From: Affinirhizobium lemnae
GTDB lineage: Bacteria; Pseudomonadota; Alphaproteobacteria; Rhizobiales; Rhizobiaceae
Direction of reading: 5' to 3'
Assembly: GCF_022968395.1 (NCBI RefSeq)
Contig: NZ_JALJQZ010000009.1
Span: 1-64,000, forward strand
Length of the DNA: 64,000 nt
Positions 17,096-25,195 of this stretch are shown here, in pieces (within the stretch, counting starts at the first letter, position 1; each line of letters begins with the position of its first letter). A model generated the notes under the pieces. It had not been told where the DNA came from and did not search any database. It was given only the letters and a program-made list of their open reading frames with translations. Both the position numbers and the translations under genes were made by a program.

Positions 17096-17818
17096 TCAGA
17101 ATCGGATGCTGAACTGAACGCGATCCGCCGGAAACCGGGTGATGGAATACTGAATCGGTTGATCGGCGAGATCGGTGTTCAGGGATCTGGTCACCAGCAT
17201 GATAGCACCTGGCGTAAGCCCCAGAAAATCGAGATCCTCCTGATCGGCATGGACGGCGGAAACCTCAGTCGATTTGCGCAGATAATCCGTAACGCCAAAA
17301 TCCAGAAATGCTTTGGTGATCGATTGTTTGCGCCTGAAAGCGTCCGCAAACCCTGCGAACCGCTGACCCGGCAACCAGGTGGTGGAGCGGCCCACCGCCT
17401 GTCCGTCAGCGCTGCGGCGCGTTTCCAGCCGGCAAACATCTGCACCGACCGATAAGCCAAGATAGGTCGCCACTTCGGCATCCGCTTGTTCCATGCATTC
17501 CCGCAGGAGTTCGCCGCTGAATTGCTGTGCCTGATCCGCCAGCCCCGCCGTGAAGCGCGTGCGCGGACTAATGGGGAAGTCAAAGCGATCTTTGCGGGCA
17601 ATGCGGGTGCCCTTCCCCTTTTCCACCAGCAGCAAGCCCTCGTCTGATAGCGCCGCAATCGCTGCGCGGACGGTGTGGCGGTTGACGCTAAATTCCGTCG
17701 CCAACTGCATTTCAGACGGCAGCGCGCCAGTTTGATCGTAGGTGCCCGCCGAAACATTTGCGCGAATACGATCCGCGATCTGTCGCCAGATGGCGACCCC
17801 CTTCTGACGCTGCAACAT
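17096..17818 (-). CDS. phnF: Phosphonate-cluster transcriptional regulator, GntR/UTRA family (PhnF)
   Basis: 240 residues: an N-terminal GntR winged helix (IWRQIADRIRANVSAGTY, LPSEMQLATEFSVNRHTVRAA, DEGLLLVEKGKGT) and a C-terminal UTRA effector domain. Divergent placement from phnG is the usual PhnF arrangement, and it probably represses the C-P lyase genes. Starts at 17818, 17833 and 17848 (GTG) are possible. I use 17818 because the sites upstream of it form a Pho-box-like sequence better left untranslated, and GGGGTGGG precedes it. The inverted repeat at 17870-17897 is the candidate operator. Confidence 0.87.
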   Translation of the reverse strand: MLQRQKGVAIWRQIADRIRANVSAGTYDQTGALPSEMQLATEFSVNRHTVRAAIAALSDEGLLLVEKGKGTRIARKDRFDFPISPRTRFTAGLADQAQQFSGELLRECMEQADAEVATYLGLSVGADVCRLETRRSADGQAVGRSTTWLPGQRFAGFADAFRRKQSITKAFLDFGVTDYLRKSTEVSAVHADQEDLDFLGLTPGAIMLVTRSLNTDLADQPIQYSITRFPADRVQFSIRF

Positions 17819-17826
17819 GCCCACCC

Positions 17827-17844
17827 CTGTCATATGCGTGTCAC
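17827..17844 (+). promoter_or_regulatory. Pho-box-like site upstream of phnG
   Basis: CTGTCAT (17827-17833), four bases, then GTGTCAC (17838-17844): two 7-base half-sites at the 11-base period of PhoB boxes, differing from the consensus C-T-G-T-C-A-T/C at one half-site position. A possible -10 (TCTAAA, about 17853-17858) follows at a fitting distance. This would link the cluster to phosphate starvation. Confidence 0.55.
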
Positions 17845-17869
17845 GCACAGGTTCTAAAACTCTGATCAG

Positions 17870-17897
17870 TTGTCTAGATGTCTAGATAACTAGACAA
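17870..17897. promoter_or_regulatory. Candidate PhnF operator in the phnF-phnG interval
   Basis: Perfect arms TTGTCTAG (17870-17877) and CTAGACAA (17890-17897) enclose another TCTAGA palindrome, so the block contains three CTAG-centred units. GntR/UTRA regulators bind such inverted repeats. It lies between the Pho-like site and the phnG start, where bound protein would block transcription. Confidence 0.6.
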
Positions 17898-17912
17898 GTG
17901 GAGTCAAGCGCT

Positions 17913-18383
17913 GTGATCGAAACCGCAGAAACTCATCCCTCCGGTCAGTTGGATGCCAAGCGCGCTCTGGCGCTGCTGGCCCGCGCCGACCATCAGACTT
18001 TGAAGCAAGTCTGGGACGGCCTTTCGGCGAAACCGCATTTTCGCAAAATTCGCGGCCCGGAAGTCGGGCTTGTTATGGTCAAGGGTCGCATTGGCGGCGG
18101 TGGCGACCCGTTCAATCTGGGCGAGGCAACCGTTTGCCGCGCATCAATCGAGACGGATGCTGGCGTGGTTGGCCATAGCTATCGACTGGGAACAGACAAG
18201 GCAGCAGCAGAACTCGGTGCTGTTCTGCACGCTCTTTGGCAAAGCGACGAGTACCGCCAGCATATCGAGAGCACGCTTCTGAGCCCGATCGAACAGCGTG
18301 CTGAAGCGGAAGCCCGCACCCGCAGCCAGCAAACGGCGGCCACGAAGGTCGATTTCTTTACAATGGTGAGAGGCGAAGACTGA
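17913..18383 (+). CDS. phnG: C-P lyase core complex subunit PhnG
   Basis: 156 residues. PhnG is part of the PhnGHIJ core that converts phosphonates to ribose-linked intermediates. The family hallmark MVKGRIGGGGDPFNLGEATV is clear, as is the preceding RGPEVGLVM. The GTG at 17913 is chosen because GGAG stands about nine bases ahead; the GTG at 17898 is also in frame but directly abuts the inverted repeat. The stop overlaps the phnH start as TGATG. Confidence 0.92.
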   Translation: MIETAETHPSGQLDAKRALALLARADHQTLKQVWDGLSAKPHFRKIRGPEVGLVMVKGRIGGGGDPFNLGEATVCRASIETDAGVVGHSYRLGTDKAAAELGAVLHALWQSDEYRQHIESTLLSPIEQRAEAEARTRSQQTAATKVDFFTMVRGED

Positions 18384-18988
18384 TGGTCGCAACCGCAACT
18401 CTTATTCCCGGATTTGCAGATCCGGTTTTCGACGCCCAAAGCAGTTTTCGCGCAGCCATGGATGCCTTGTCGCGTCCCGGTACTATCCAGCAAATAGGCT
18501 GCCCGCTGACCCCGCCGAAAGGCCTCAGCGCCGCGTCTGCAGCCCTGATGCTGACGCTTTGCGATTACGATACGCCTGTCTATCTGTCCGCTGCGTTGGC
18601 ACAGGGTGCCGTTCCCGGCTGGCTCGGTTTTCATGCCGGAGCCAAGGTCACGAGTGACAAATCCAACTCCGCCTTCGCCTTCTTCGACAAGAGCAGCCCC
18701 CTGCCTGCGTTCAGCCAGTTTTCTCAGGGCACGCAGGATTATCCGGACCGCTCTACGACGATTGTTCTCGAAGTTGCCAGTCTCGAGGGCGGCGCACGGC
18801 TTTCGCTCTCCGGCCCCGGCATCAAGGGCGCGAACGAGATTTCGCCGGTCGGACTGCCTGCCACTTTTCTCGATCAATGGCGCGCCAACCGCGCGCTGTT
18901 TCCACGCGGCATTGACCTGATCCTGACCTGCGGCAACCGTCTGATCGGCCTGCCACGCACGGTCAATATCAAGGCTCTGGAGGTCTGA
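18383..18988 (+). CDS. phnH: C-P lyase core complex subunit PhnH
   Basis: 201 residues, the normal size for PhnH, a PLP-transferase-fold protein without cofactor. Conserved parts include FDAQSSFRAAMDALSRPGTI near the N-terminus and RGIDLILTCGNRLIGLPRT near the C-terminus. It dimerises within the C-P lyase core. It is translationally coupled to phnG (TGATG) and sits three bases before phnI. Confidence 0.93.
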   Translation: MVATATLIPGFADPVFDAQSSFRAAMDALSRPGTIQQIGCPLTPPKGLSAASAALMLTLCDYDTPVYLSAALAQGAVPGWLGFHAGAKVTSDKSNSAFAFFDKSSPLPAFSQFSQGTQDYPDRSTTIVLEVASLEGGARLSLSGPGIKGANEISPVGLPATFLDQWRANRALFPRGIDLILTCGNRLIGLPRTVNIKALEV

Positions 18989-18991
18989 ACC

Positions 18992-20086
18992 ATGTATGTT
19001 GCCGTCAAAGGTGGGGAAACCGCCATCGCCAACGCCCATCAACTTCTGGCCGACCGCCGCCGGGGCAATCGCGATCTTCCAGCAATCACCATCGAGCAGA
19101 TTGCCGAGCAGCTGGCGCTCTCGGTCGATCGCGTCATGGCGGAAGCATCGCTCTATGACCGTTCACTTGCAGCATTGGCTGTGAAGCAATCCCGAGGCGA
19201 CCTGATCGAGGCAATCTTTCTGCTGCGGGCCTATCGCACCACGCTGCCGCGCTTCGGTACATCAGAGCCGATCAATACCGCCAGGATGCAGATCGAGCGG
19301 CGCGTTTCCGCCACCTACAAGGATCTGCCGGGCGGCCAGCTTTTGGGGCCAACTTTTGACTATACGCACCGTCTGCTGGACCCTGATCTGCTTCACGATA
19401 CGCCCGTTGAAGCGCCTGTCGGGCGGTCTGATGCGGACGAGCCGGTCATGCGCGTCAGCGAAATTCTGGCGGGCGAAGGTCTGATCGAAGCGGATGGCGA
19501 GCTTCCATCAGAGCACATCGCTGGCGACCTGACCCGCGAGCCGATGGAATTTCCGATGCCGCGCGATTTGCGCCTTCAGGCGTTGGCACGCGGTGACGAG
19601 GGCTTTCTGCTAGCTCTGGGCTATTCCACGCAACGCGGTTATGGCCGCACCCATCCCTTTGTCGGTGAAATCCGCATTGGTCTGGTGGAGGTTGAACTGG
19701 ATGTGCCGGAACTGGGCTTTGCCGTTTCTCTCGGTGAAATCCGCGTGACGGAATGCCAGATGGTAAACCAGTTCAAGGGTTCCGCCAAGGCACCGCCACA
19801 GTTCACCCGCGGCTATGGCCTCGTCTTCGGCCAGAGCGAACGCAAGGCCATGTCCATGTCGCTGGTGGATAGGGCGCTCAGAACGCAAGAGTTTGGCGAA
19901 GATGTCGTTGCCCCGGCGCAGGACGAGGAATTTGTCATTTCCCACTGCGACAACGTGCAGGCAACCGGCTTCGTGGAGCACCTGAAACTGCCGCATTACG
20001 TGGATTTCCAGGCCGAACTGGATCTTGTGCGCCGTATGCGCGCCAAGCACGCCCAATCTCAGCATCATCAGGAGGCCGCCGAATGA
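18992..20086 (+). CDS. phnI: C-P lyase core complex subunit PhnI
   Basis: 364 residues. PhnI is the nucleosidase-like subunit that, with G, H and L, joins the phosphonate to C1 of ribose triphosphate. The start MYVAVKGGETAIANAHQLL, the central SVDRVMAEASLYDRSLAALA and the C-terminal histidine-containing VISHCDNVQATGFVEHLKLPHY are typical. Its final ATGA overlaps the phnJ start, so stoichiometric translation is likely. Confidence 0.94.
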   Translation: MYVAVKGGETAIANAHQLLADRRRGNRDLPAITIEQIAEQLALSVDRVMAEASLYDRSLAALAVKQSRGDLIEAIFLLRAYRTTLPRFGTSEPINTARMQIERRVSATYKDLPGGQLLGPTFDYTHRLLDPDLLHDTPVEAPVGRSDADEPVMRVSEILAGEGLIEADGELPSEHIAGDLTREPMEFPMPRDLRLQALARGDEGFLLALGYSTQRGYGRTHPFVGEIRIGLVEVELDVPELGFAVSLGEIRVTECQMVNQFKGSAKAPPQFTRGYGLVFGQSERKAMSMSLVDRALRTQEFGEDVVAPAQDEEFVISHCDNVQATGFVEHLKLPHYVDFQAELDLVRRMRAKHAQSQHHQEAAE

Positions 20087-20964
20087 CTGCGCTGGCAGAC
20101 TATAACTTCGCCTATCTGGATGAGCAGACCAAGCGGATGATCCGTCGGGCCATCCTGAAGGCCATTGCCATTCCCGGCTATCAGGTGCCGTTTGCCAGCC
20201 GCGAAATGCCCATGCCCTACGGCTGGGGAACCGGCGGCGTGCAGGTGACAGCCGCCATTCTGGGGCCGCATGATGTGCTGAAGGTGATCGATCAGGGCGC
20301 CGACGACACCACGAACGCCGTCTCCATTCGCGCCTTCTTCCAGAAGGTCGCCGATGTTGCGGTGACCACGAAAACGTCGGAAGCAACGATCATCCAGACC
20401 CGCCACCGCATTCCCGAGGAAACCCTCGGCGAGAACCAGGTGCTGGTCTATCAGGTGCCGATCCCCGAACCTTTACGCTTTCTGGAGCCGCGCGAAACCG
20501 AAACCCGACAGATGCATGCGCTGGAAGAATACGGCCTGATGCACGTCAAGCTGTATGAAGATATCGCCCGCCATGGCCGCATCGCTACGACCTATGCCTA
20601 TCCGGTGAAAGTTGCCGGACGCTATGTCATGGACCCGTCGCCGACGCCGAAATTTGACAATCCGAAGATGAACCAGTCGGCGGCACTTCAGTTGTTCGGT
20701 GCGGGACGCGAGAAGCGCATCTATGCCGTGCCGCCCTATACCGATGTCGTGAGCCTCGATTTCGAGGATCACCCCTTCGAGGTGCAGACATTCGAAAAGC
20801 CCTGTGCGCTCTGCGGTGCGCGCCACGTCTATCTCGATGAGGTGGTTCTGGATGATAAGGGCGGCCGCATGTTCGTCTGCTCCGACACCGATTATTGCGA
20901 AACCCGCCGGGAAGAGGGCCAACGCGGCGAGATGCTGGCAGACATGAAGGAGGCAGCGGAATGA
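20083..20964 (+). CDS. phnJ: Carbon-phosphorus lyase PhnJ (radical SAM)
   Basis: 293 residues. This subunit breaks the C-P bond, turning ribose-1-phosphonate 5-phosphate into the 1,2-cyclic phosphate and a hydrocarbon such as methane. The cysteines follow the PhnJ spacing C-x2-C-x21-C-x5-C (Cys241, 244, 266, 272) that holds the 4Fe-4S cluster. Gly32 in AIPGYQVPFASRE is the glycyl-radical site. The following MPMPYGWGTGGVQ is also conserved. All key residues are present, so the enzyme should be active. It overlaps phnI and phnK by four bases each. Confidence 0.97.
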   Translation: MTALADYNFAYLDEQTKRMIRRAILKAIAIPGYQVPFASREMPMPYGWGTGGVQVTAAILGPHDVLKVIDQGADDTTNAVSIRAFFQKVADVAVTTKTSEATIIQTRHRIPEETLGENQVLVYQVPIPEPLRFLEPRETETRQMHALEEYGLMHVKLYEDIARHGRIATTYAYPVKVAGRYVMDPSPTPKFDNPKMNQSAALQLFGAGREKRIYAVPPYTDVVSLDFEDHPFEVQTFEKPCALCGARHVYLDEVVLDDKGGRMFVCSDTDYCETRREEGQRGEMLADMKEAAE

Positions 20965-21737
20965 GCGACCAACCTCTTCTGAATGTGCGTGGCGTTTCCA
21001 AATTCTACGGCAGCCGCATTGGCTGCACGGATGTGAGTTTCGATCTCTGGCCCGGCGAAGTGCTCGCCATTGTCGGAGAATCCGGTTCCGGCAAGACAAC
21101 ACTGCTGAATTGCCTCGCAACCCGGCTGATGCCAACCACGGGCTGCGTTCAGTACCGCATGCGTGACGGCAACCTTCGCGATCTCTACCAGATGAGTGAT
21201 GCCGAGCGACGCTTTCTGATGCGCACTGACTGGGGCTTCGTGCACCAGAACCCGGCAGATGGTCTGCGGATGACGGTGTCCGCCGGTGCCAATGTGGGCG
21301 AGCGGCTGATGGCTGTCGGCAACCGCCATTATGGCAATATCCGCAATACGGCCAGTGACTGGCTGGAGCGGGTGGAGATTGCGCAAGACCGCATAGACGA
21401 CCAGCCGCGTGCCTTTTCCGGCGGCATGCGCCAACGGCTGCAGATTGCCCGAAATCTCGTGACCTCGCCCCGCCTCGTCTTCATGGATGAACCGACCGGC
21501 GGTCTGGATGTATCCGTGCAGGCGCGTTTGCTTGATCTGGTGCGGGGGCTGGTCAGCGATCTTGGTCTAGCCGTCATTGTCGTGACGCATGATCTGGCCG
21601 TAGCCCGTCTCCTGTCCCATCGCATGATGGTGATGAAGGGTGGACGAGTGATCGAGCAGGGCCTGACAGACCGTGTGCTGGACGACCCGCGCGAGCCCTA
21701 TACCCAGCTTCTCGTTTCTTCGATCCTTCAGGTTTAG
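20961..21737 (+). CDS. phnK: C-P lyase-associated ABC ATPase PhnK
   Basis: 258 residues. Walker A GESGSGKTT, a signature region AFSGGMRQRLQIARNL and Walker B LVFMDEPTGGLD are intact. PhnK docks on the C-P lyase core rather than a membrane permease. The start ATG overlaps the phnJ stop (ATGA) and begins MSDQPLLNVRGVSKFYG; the longer upstream frame lies inside phnJ. phnL follows after 10 bases. Confidence 0.94.
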   Translation: MSDQPLLNVRGVSKFYGSRIGCTDVSFDLWPGEVLAIVGESGSGKTTLLNCLATRLMPTTGCVQYRMRDGNLRDLYQMSDAERRFLMRTDWGFVHQNPADGLRMTVSAGANVGERLMAVGNRHYGNIRNTASDWLERVEIAQDRIDDQPRAFSGGMRQRLQIARNLVTSPRLVFMDEPTGGLDVSVQARLLDLVRGLVSDLGLAVIVVTHDLAVARLLSHRMMVMKGGRVIEQGLTDRVLDDPREPYTQLLVSSILQV

Positions 21738-21747
21738 GAGCTTTGTT

Positions 21748-22455
21748 GTGACCACTCCCCTCATCGTCTCCGACGTTTCGAAAAGCTTCACCATGCATCT
21801 GCGCGGGGGCTTGCGCCTGCCGGTCGTATCCAATGTCAGCTTCTCGCTGGCAGCGGGTGAATGCGTCGTTCTGGGTGGCCCGTCCGGTATTGGCAAAAGC
21901 TCGATCCTCAAAATGCTCTACGGCAACTATGCCGTCGATACAGGCCAGATCCTCGTTCGCAACGGTGAGCAGATCATCGATCTGGCCTCTGCCGAACCGC
22001 GTGTGGTGCTGCAAACCCGCCGGGATGTACTGGGCTATGTCAGCCAGTTCCTACGCACCGTTCCGCGTGTTTCCGCCCTTGATGTGGTGGCCGAACCGCT
22101 GGTTGCGCGGGGTACCCCTGTGTTGGAAGCCCGTGAAAGGGCGGAGGCTTTGCTCGCTCGCCTGAACCTGCCTAAAGATCTCTGGCAACTGCCCCCTGCA
22201 ACATTCTCCGGCGGTGAGCAGCAGCGTGTCAACATCGCCCGCGGCTTCATTACCGATCATCGGGTCCTGCTACTCGATGAGCCGACGGCTTCGCTCGATG
22301 CCGCCAATCGCGCCATCGTGGTGGATATGGTCCGCGCCAAGAAGGATCAGGGTGTCGCGCTTCTCGGTATCTTCCATGATGAGGAAGTGCGCGAAGCCGT
22401 GGCAGACCGCATTCTGGATGTCTCACAATTTTCGCCGCGGAGGGCCGCCGCATGA
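21748..22455 (+). CDS. phnL: C-P lyase-associated ABC ATPase PhnL
   Basis: 235 residues. It begins with GTG at 21748, preceded by AGGAG at good spacing, giving TTPLIVSDVSKSFTMHL. Walker A GGPSGIGKSS, signature FSGGEQQRVNIARGF and LLLDEPTASLD are present. With PhnG, H and I it is needed to couple phosphonate to ribose triphosphate. It overlaps the next gene by four bases. Confidence 0.93.
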   Translation: MTTPLIVSDVSKSFTMHLRGGLRLPVVSNVSFSLAAGECVVLGGPSGIGKSSILKMLYGNYAVDTGQILVRNGEQIIDLASAEPRVVLQTRRDVLGYVSQFLRTVPRVSALDVVAEPLVARGTPVLEARERAEALLARLNLPKDLWQLPPATFSGGEQQRVNIARGFITDHRVLLLDEPTASLDAANRAIVVDMVRAKKDQGVALLGIFHDEEVREAVADRILDVSQFSPRRAAA

Positions 22456-23069
22456 GCCAAGTATTGAGCGAAGCGCCAAGCATTCATGAGACGGCGAAAG
22501 TCGAAAACACGACTTTCGGTCGCTATACAGAAGTCGCGGAGTTCTGCCGCATTCGCGACTGCGCGATTGGCGATTATTCCTACATCATGGAACACGGCCA
22601 TCTCTGGAATGTCGAGATAGGCAAGTTTTCCAACATCGCAGCCTTCGTGCGCATGAATGCCACGCATCACCCCATGGAGCGGGCGACACTTCACCACTTC
22701 ACCTATCGCGCCGGCAACTACTGGCCCGGACAGGCTGAAGATGAGGAAGACTTCTTCGCCGCCCGCCGCGCCAACCGCGTGGTGATCGGCCACGACACCT
22801 GGATCGGCCACGGTGCAACGCTGTTGGCTGGCGTGAAAATTGGCAATGGTGCCGTGGTCGGCGCAGGCGCGGTGATCTCGAAGGATGTCGCCCCCTATAC
22901 CGTGGTCGGCGGCGTGCCCGCAAAGCTGATCCGCGAGCGCTTTCCGGCTGGCGTGGCGGACCGGATGGAACGCCTCGCCTGGTTGGACTGGAGCCATGAT
23001 CGTCTGTTCGAAGCTTTGGACGATTTCCGCAGTCTGGATGCTGACGCATTCCTGCAAAAATACGCATGA
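22452..23069 (+). CDS. Phosphonate-cluster hexapeptide-repeat transferase
   Basis: 205 residues with a left-handed beta-helix pattern (FGRYTEVAEFCRIRDCAIGDYSYI, then a later VVIGHDTWIGHGATLLAGVKIGN block) and the G-A-V-I-S-K-D-V-A-P-Y-T-V-V-G-G-V-P-A-K-L-I end of xenobiotic acetyltransferase-like enzymes. A family of these is tied to phn clusters in place of the unrelated PhnO. It may acetylate aminoalkylphosphonates; this is inference from context. It ends the first half of the phn cluster; a palindrome and a dispersed repeat follow. Confidence 0.85.
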   Translation: MSQVLSEAPSIHETAKVENTTFGRYTEVAEFCRIRDCAIGDYSYIMEHGHLWNVEIGKFSNIAAFVRMNATHHPMERATLHHFTYRAGNYWPGQAEDEEDFFAARRANRVVIGHDTWIGHGATLLAGVKIGNGAVVGAGAVISKDVAPYTVVGGVPAKLIRERFPAGVADRMERLAWLDWSHDRLFEALDDFRSLDADAFLQKYA

Positions 23070-23075
23070 AAGCAA

Positions 23076-23110
23076 GTAAAATCCGCGCATTAGCAGATTT
23101 TACATTTCTT
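23076..23110 (+). terminator. Palindrome after the hexapeptide transferase gene
   Basis: Arms GTAAAATCCGC (23076-23086) and GCAGATTTTAC (23093-23103) pair at 10 of 11 positions around a six-base loop and are followed by ATTTCTT. It could terminate the first phn transcript, or be an operator for phnC. The stem is AT-rich for a terminator. Confidence 0.4.
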
Positions 23111-23214
23111 ACACAAAACGGACATCGGCACTTTACATTAGCGCAGTATGGCTTGGTTCGAGTTCGCCGGATCAATCGGGCGGAGCCGATAGGGTGAGCG
23201 AGGCTTTTGTTTTC

Positions 23215-23255
23215 GCATCGGACCGAAAACCGGTTCCCACTTTGCGGTCCGATGC
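23215..23255. repeat. Rhizobial palindromic intergenic repeat upstream of phnC
   Basis: Perfect 11-base arms, GCATCGGACCG (23215-23225) and CGGTCCGATGC (23245-23255), flank the AAAACCGGTTCCCACTTTG core common to dispersed repeats of Rhizobiales. It shows that the in-frame ATG-like codon at 23194 is not the phnC start, because translating from there would read through the repeat. Confidence 0.8.
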
Positions 23256-23286
23256 TCTGGCGTCAATGAAGGACGAAGGACAAACC

Positions 23287-24135
23287 ATGCACTTTCAGCT
23301 GGAAAACCTGACACGAAAATTCGGCACAAATACCGCCGTGGACAGGGTTACCCTGGATATCCCATCGGGCCAGATGGTCGGCATCATCGGGCGTTCGGGG
23401 GCTGGCAAATCCACCTTATTGCGCATGATCAACCGATTGGTCGATCCTTCCGAGGGCAGCATTCGCTTCGGCGAAATGGAAGTATCCACGCTGACAGGTG
23501 CGCCACTACGGCGCTGGCATCGCGACTGCGCCATGATCTTCCAGCAGTTCAATCTGGTGCCGCGTCTGGATGTTCTGACGAATGTGCTGCTGGGTCGCCT
23601 GAACCATCGCTCCACCGCGCTCAGCGTGCTTGGCCTTTTTACCCGTGAAGAGCGATTGATGGCGATTGCGGCGCTTGAGCGGTTGGGGATAGAGCAGGCC
23701 GCACTGCAACCGGCAGGCACACTTTCCGGCGGCCAGCAGCAACGCGTTGCCATTGCCCGCGCCCTGATGCAGGCACCGAATATGGTTCTGGCCGATGAGC
23801 CGATCGCCTCGCTCGATCCGCTGAACGCCAAGATCGTGATGGATGCGCTGCGCGAGATCAATGAGCGTGAGGGCATTACCGTCATTACCAACCTGCACAC
23901 TCTCGATACTGCGCGCAACTACTGCGAACGCATCATTGGCATGGCGAAGGGCCAGGTGGTGTTTGACGGCACACCGAACGAACTGGATGCCGATGCCGTG
24001 CGCCGCATCTATGGCTCCGAACATGGCGGCATTGACGAGGCCATGACCTCGACCTCCATCTCTCTTCCCGATGCTGCAAGTGGCAGCACGAAGACATCTG
24101 CGGGGCAGATACGCTGGGCCACGGGCACAGCGTAA
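23287..24135 (+). CDS. phnC: Phosphonate ABC importer ATPase PhnC
   Basis: 282 residues. Walker [10 protein letters not shown], the Q-loop [19 protein letters not shown], signature [15 protein letters not shown] and Walker B with [10 protein letters not shown] match PhnC. The start at 23287 ([13 protein letters not shown]) lies past the repeat; an upstream extension would be non-homologous. The C-terminus has about 30 extra residues after the usual GSE motif. It powers uptake of phosphonates with PhnD and the two PhnE proteins. Confidence 0.93.
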   Translation: MHFQLENLTRKFGTNTAVDRVTLDIPSGQMVGIIGRSGAGKSTLLRMINRLVDPSEGSIRFGEMEVSTLTGAPLRRWHRDCAMIFQQFNLVPRLDVLTNVLLGRLNHRSTALSVLGLFTREERLMAIAALERLGIEQAALQPAGTLSGGQQQRVAIARALMQAPNMVLADEPIASLDPLNAKIVMDALREINEREGITVITNLHTLDTARNYCERIIGMAKGQVVFDGTPNELDADAVRRIYGSEHGGIDEAMTSTSISLPDAASGSTKTSAGQIRWATGTA

Positions 24136-24213
24136 TCCGCAACGATCGAGAGCCCGCGTCAAGGGCAAGTGCTTTCAATTCCGACCAATCCATCCGTTAC
24201 AGGGGATCGAACC

Positions 24214-25122
24214 ATGTTGAAGAAAACCCTCCTTGCCGCCGCAGCGCTTCTTTCGCTGGTGGGTGGTGCATCTGCCGCAGACATGAAGGAATTCCGCATT
24301 GGCCTCATCGGCGGCGAGAACGAAGCAGATCGCCTGCGCAACAACCAGTGCCTTGTCGATCACCTGAAGAAGGAATTCGGCTTCGAGAAGGTCTCGCTCT
24401 TCCCGGCAGCGGACTATGACGGCGTCATCCAGGGCCTGCTTGGTGGCACGCTGGACTACGCAGAGCTTGGTGCTGCTGGCTATGCCAAGGCCTATCTGGC
24501 AGATCCGAAGGCCGTAGAGCCGATCTTCACCACCGTTCAGACCGACGGCTCCATGGGCTATTACTCGATCATGGTTGCCCGCAAGGATAGCGGCATGACC
24601 AAGGTCACCGACATCAAGGGCAAGAAGCTGGGCTTTGCCGATCCGGACTCCACCTCCGGCTACCTGATCCCGACCGTCACACTGCCTGCTGCCATCGGTA
24701 ACGTCCCCGTGAAGCAGTATGTCGGTTCTACCGGCTTTGGCGGCGGTCATGAGAACCTCGTTCTCGAAGTGCTGAAGGGCAATTTCGACGCCGGTACGAC
24801 CTTTGGTTCTGGCGTGGGCAATTTCAAGGACGGCTACACTTCCGGCAACCTGCGCAAGATGGTGGAAAAGGGCATCCTGAACATGGATGACCTCGTCGAG
24901 CTCTGGAAGTCGCCGCTGATCCCGAATGGCCCGATCGTTGTTCGCAGCTCGATCACACCGGACATGAAGAAGAAGATCACTGCCTTCATGATGGACCTGC
25001 CGAAAAAGGACGCAGCCTGCTTCTCCGCCATCCAGGGCGGGGCGTTCAAGGGCTATGCCGAAGTAAACGTCGACTTCTACAAGCCGATCATCGACGCTCG
25101 CAAGGCGACCATCGGCGGCTGA
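24214..25122 (+). CDS. phnD: Phosphonate ABC importer substrate-binding protein PhnD
   Basis: 302 residues. A Sec signal peptide (MLKKTLLAAAALLSLVGGAS, cut near ASAAD) leads into EFRIGLIGGENEADRLRN. The ligand region STSGYLIPTVTL and the FGGGHENLVLEVLKGNFDAG segment match periplasmic phosphonate-binding proteins. The start at 24214 is used because a canonical signal peptide begins there; the frame extends 15 codons further upstream. A strong stem-loop follows the gene. Confidence 0.95.
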   Translation: MLKKTLLAAAALLSLVGGASAADMKEFRIGLIGGENEADRLRNNQCLVDHLKKEFGFEKVSLFPAADYDGVIQGLLGGTLDYAELGAAGYAKAYLADPKAVEPIFTTVQTDGSMGYYSIMVARKDSGMTKVTDIKGKKLGFADPDSTSGYLIPTVTLPAAIGNVPVKQYVGSTGFGGGHENLVLEVLKGNFDAGTTFGSGVGNFKDGYTSGNLRKMVEKGILNMDDLVELWKSPLIPNGPIVVRSSITPDMKKKITAFMMDLPKKDAACFSAIQGGAFKGYAEVNVDFYKPIIDARKATIGG

Positions 25123-25140
25123 TCAGCCAACCAACCAGGC

Positions 25141-25175
25141 GGCGGCCTCGCTGGTCGAGGCCGCCGTTCCCTTTT
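25141..25175 (+). terminator. Stem-loop after phnD
   Basis: A perfect 10-bp stem, GGCGGCCTCG (25141-25150) and CGAGGCCGCC (25156-25165), with a 5-base loop and a short T-rich tail. It probably protects the phnD message and reduces read-through into phnE. Confidence 0.65.
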
Positions 25176-25195
25176 CGCGCAAGAAGAGCCAGATC

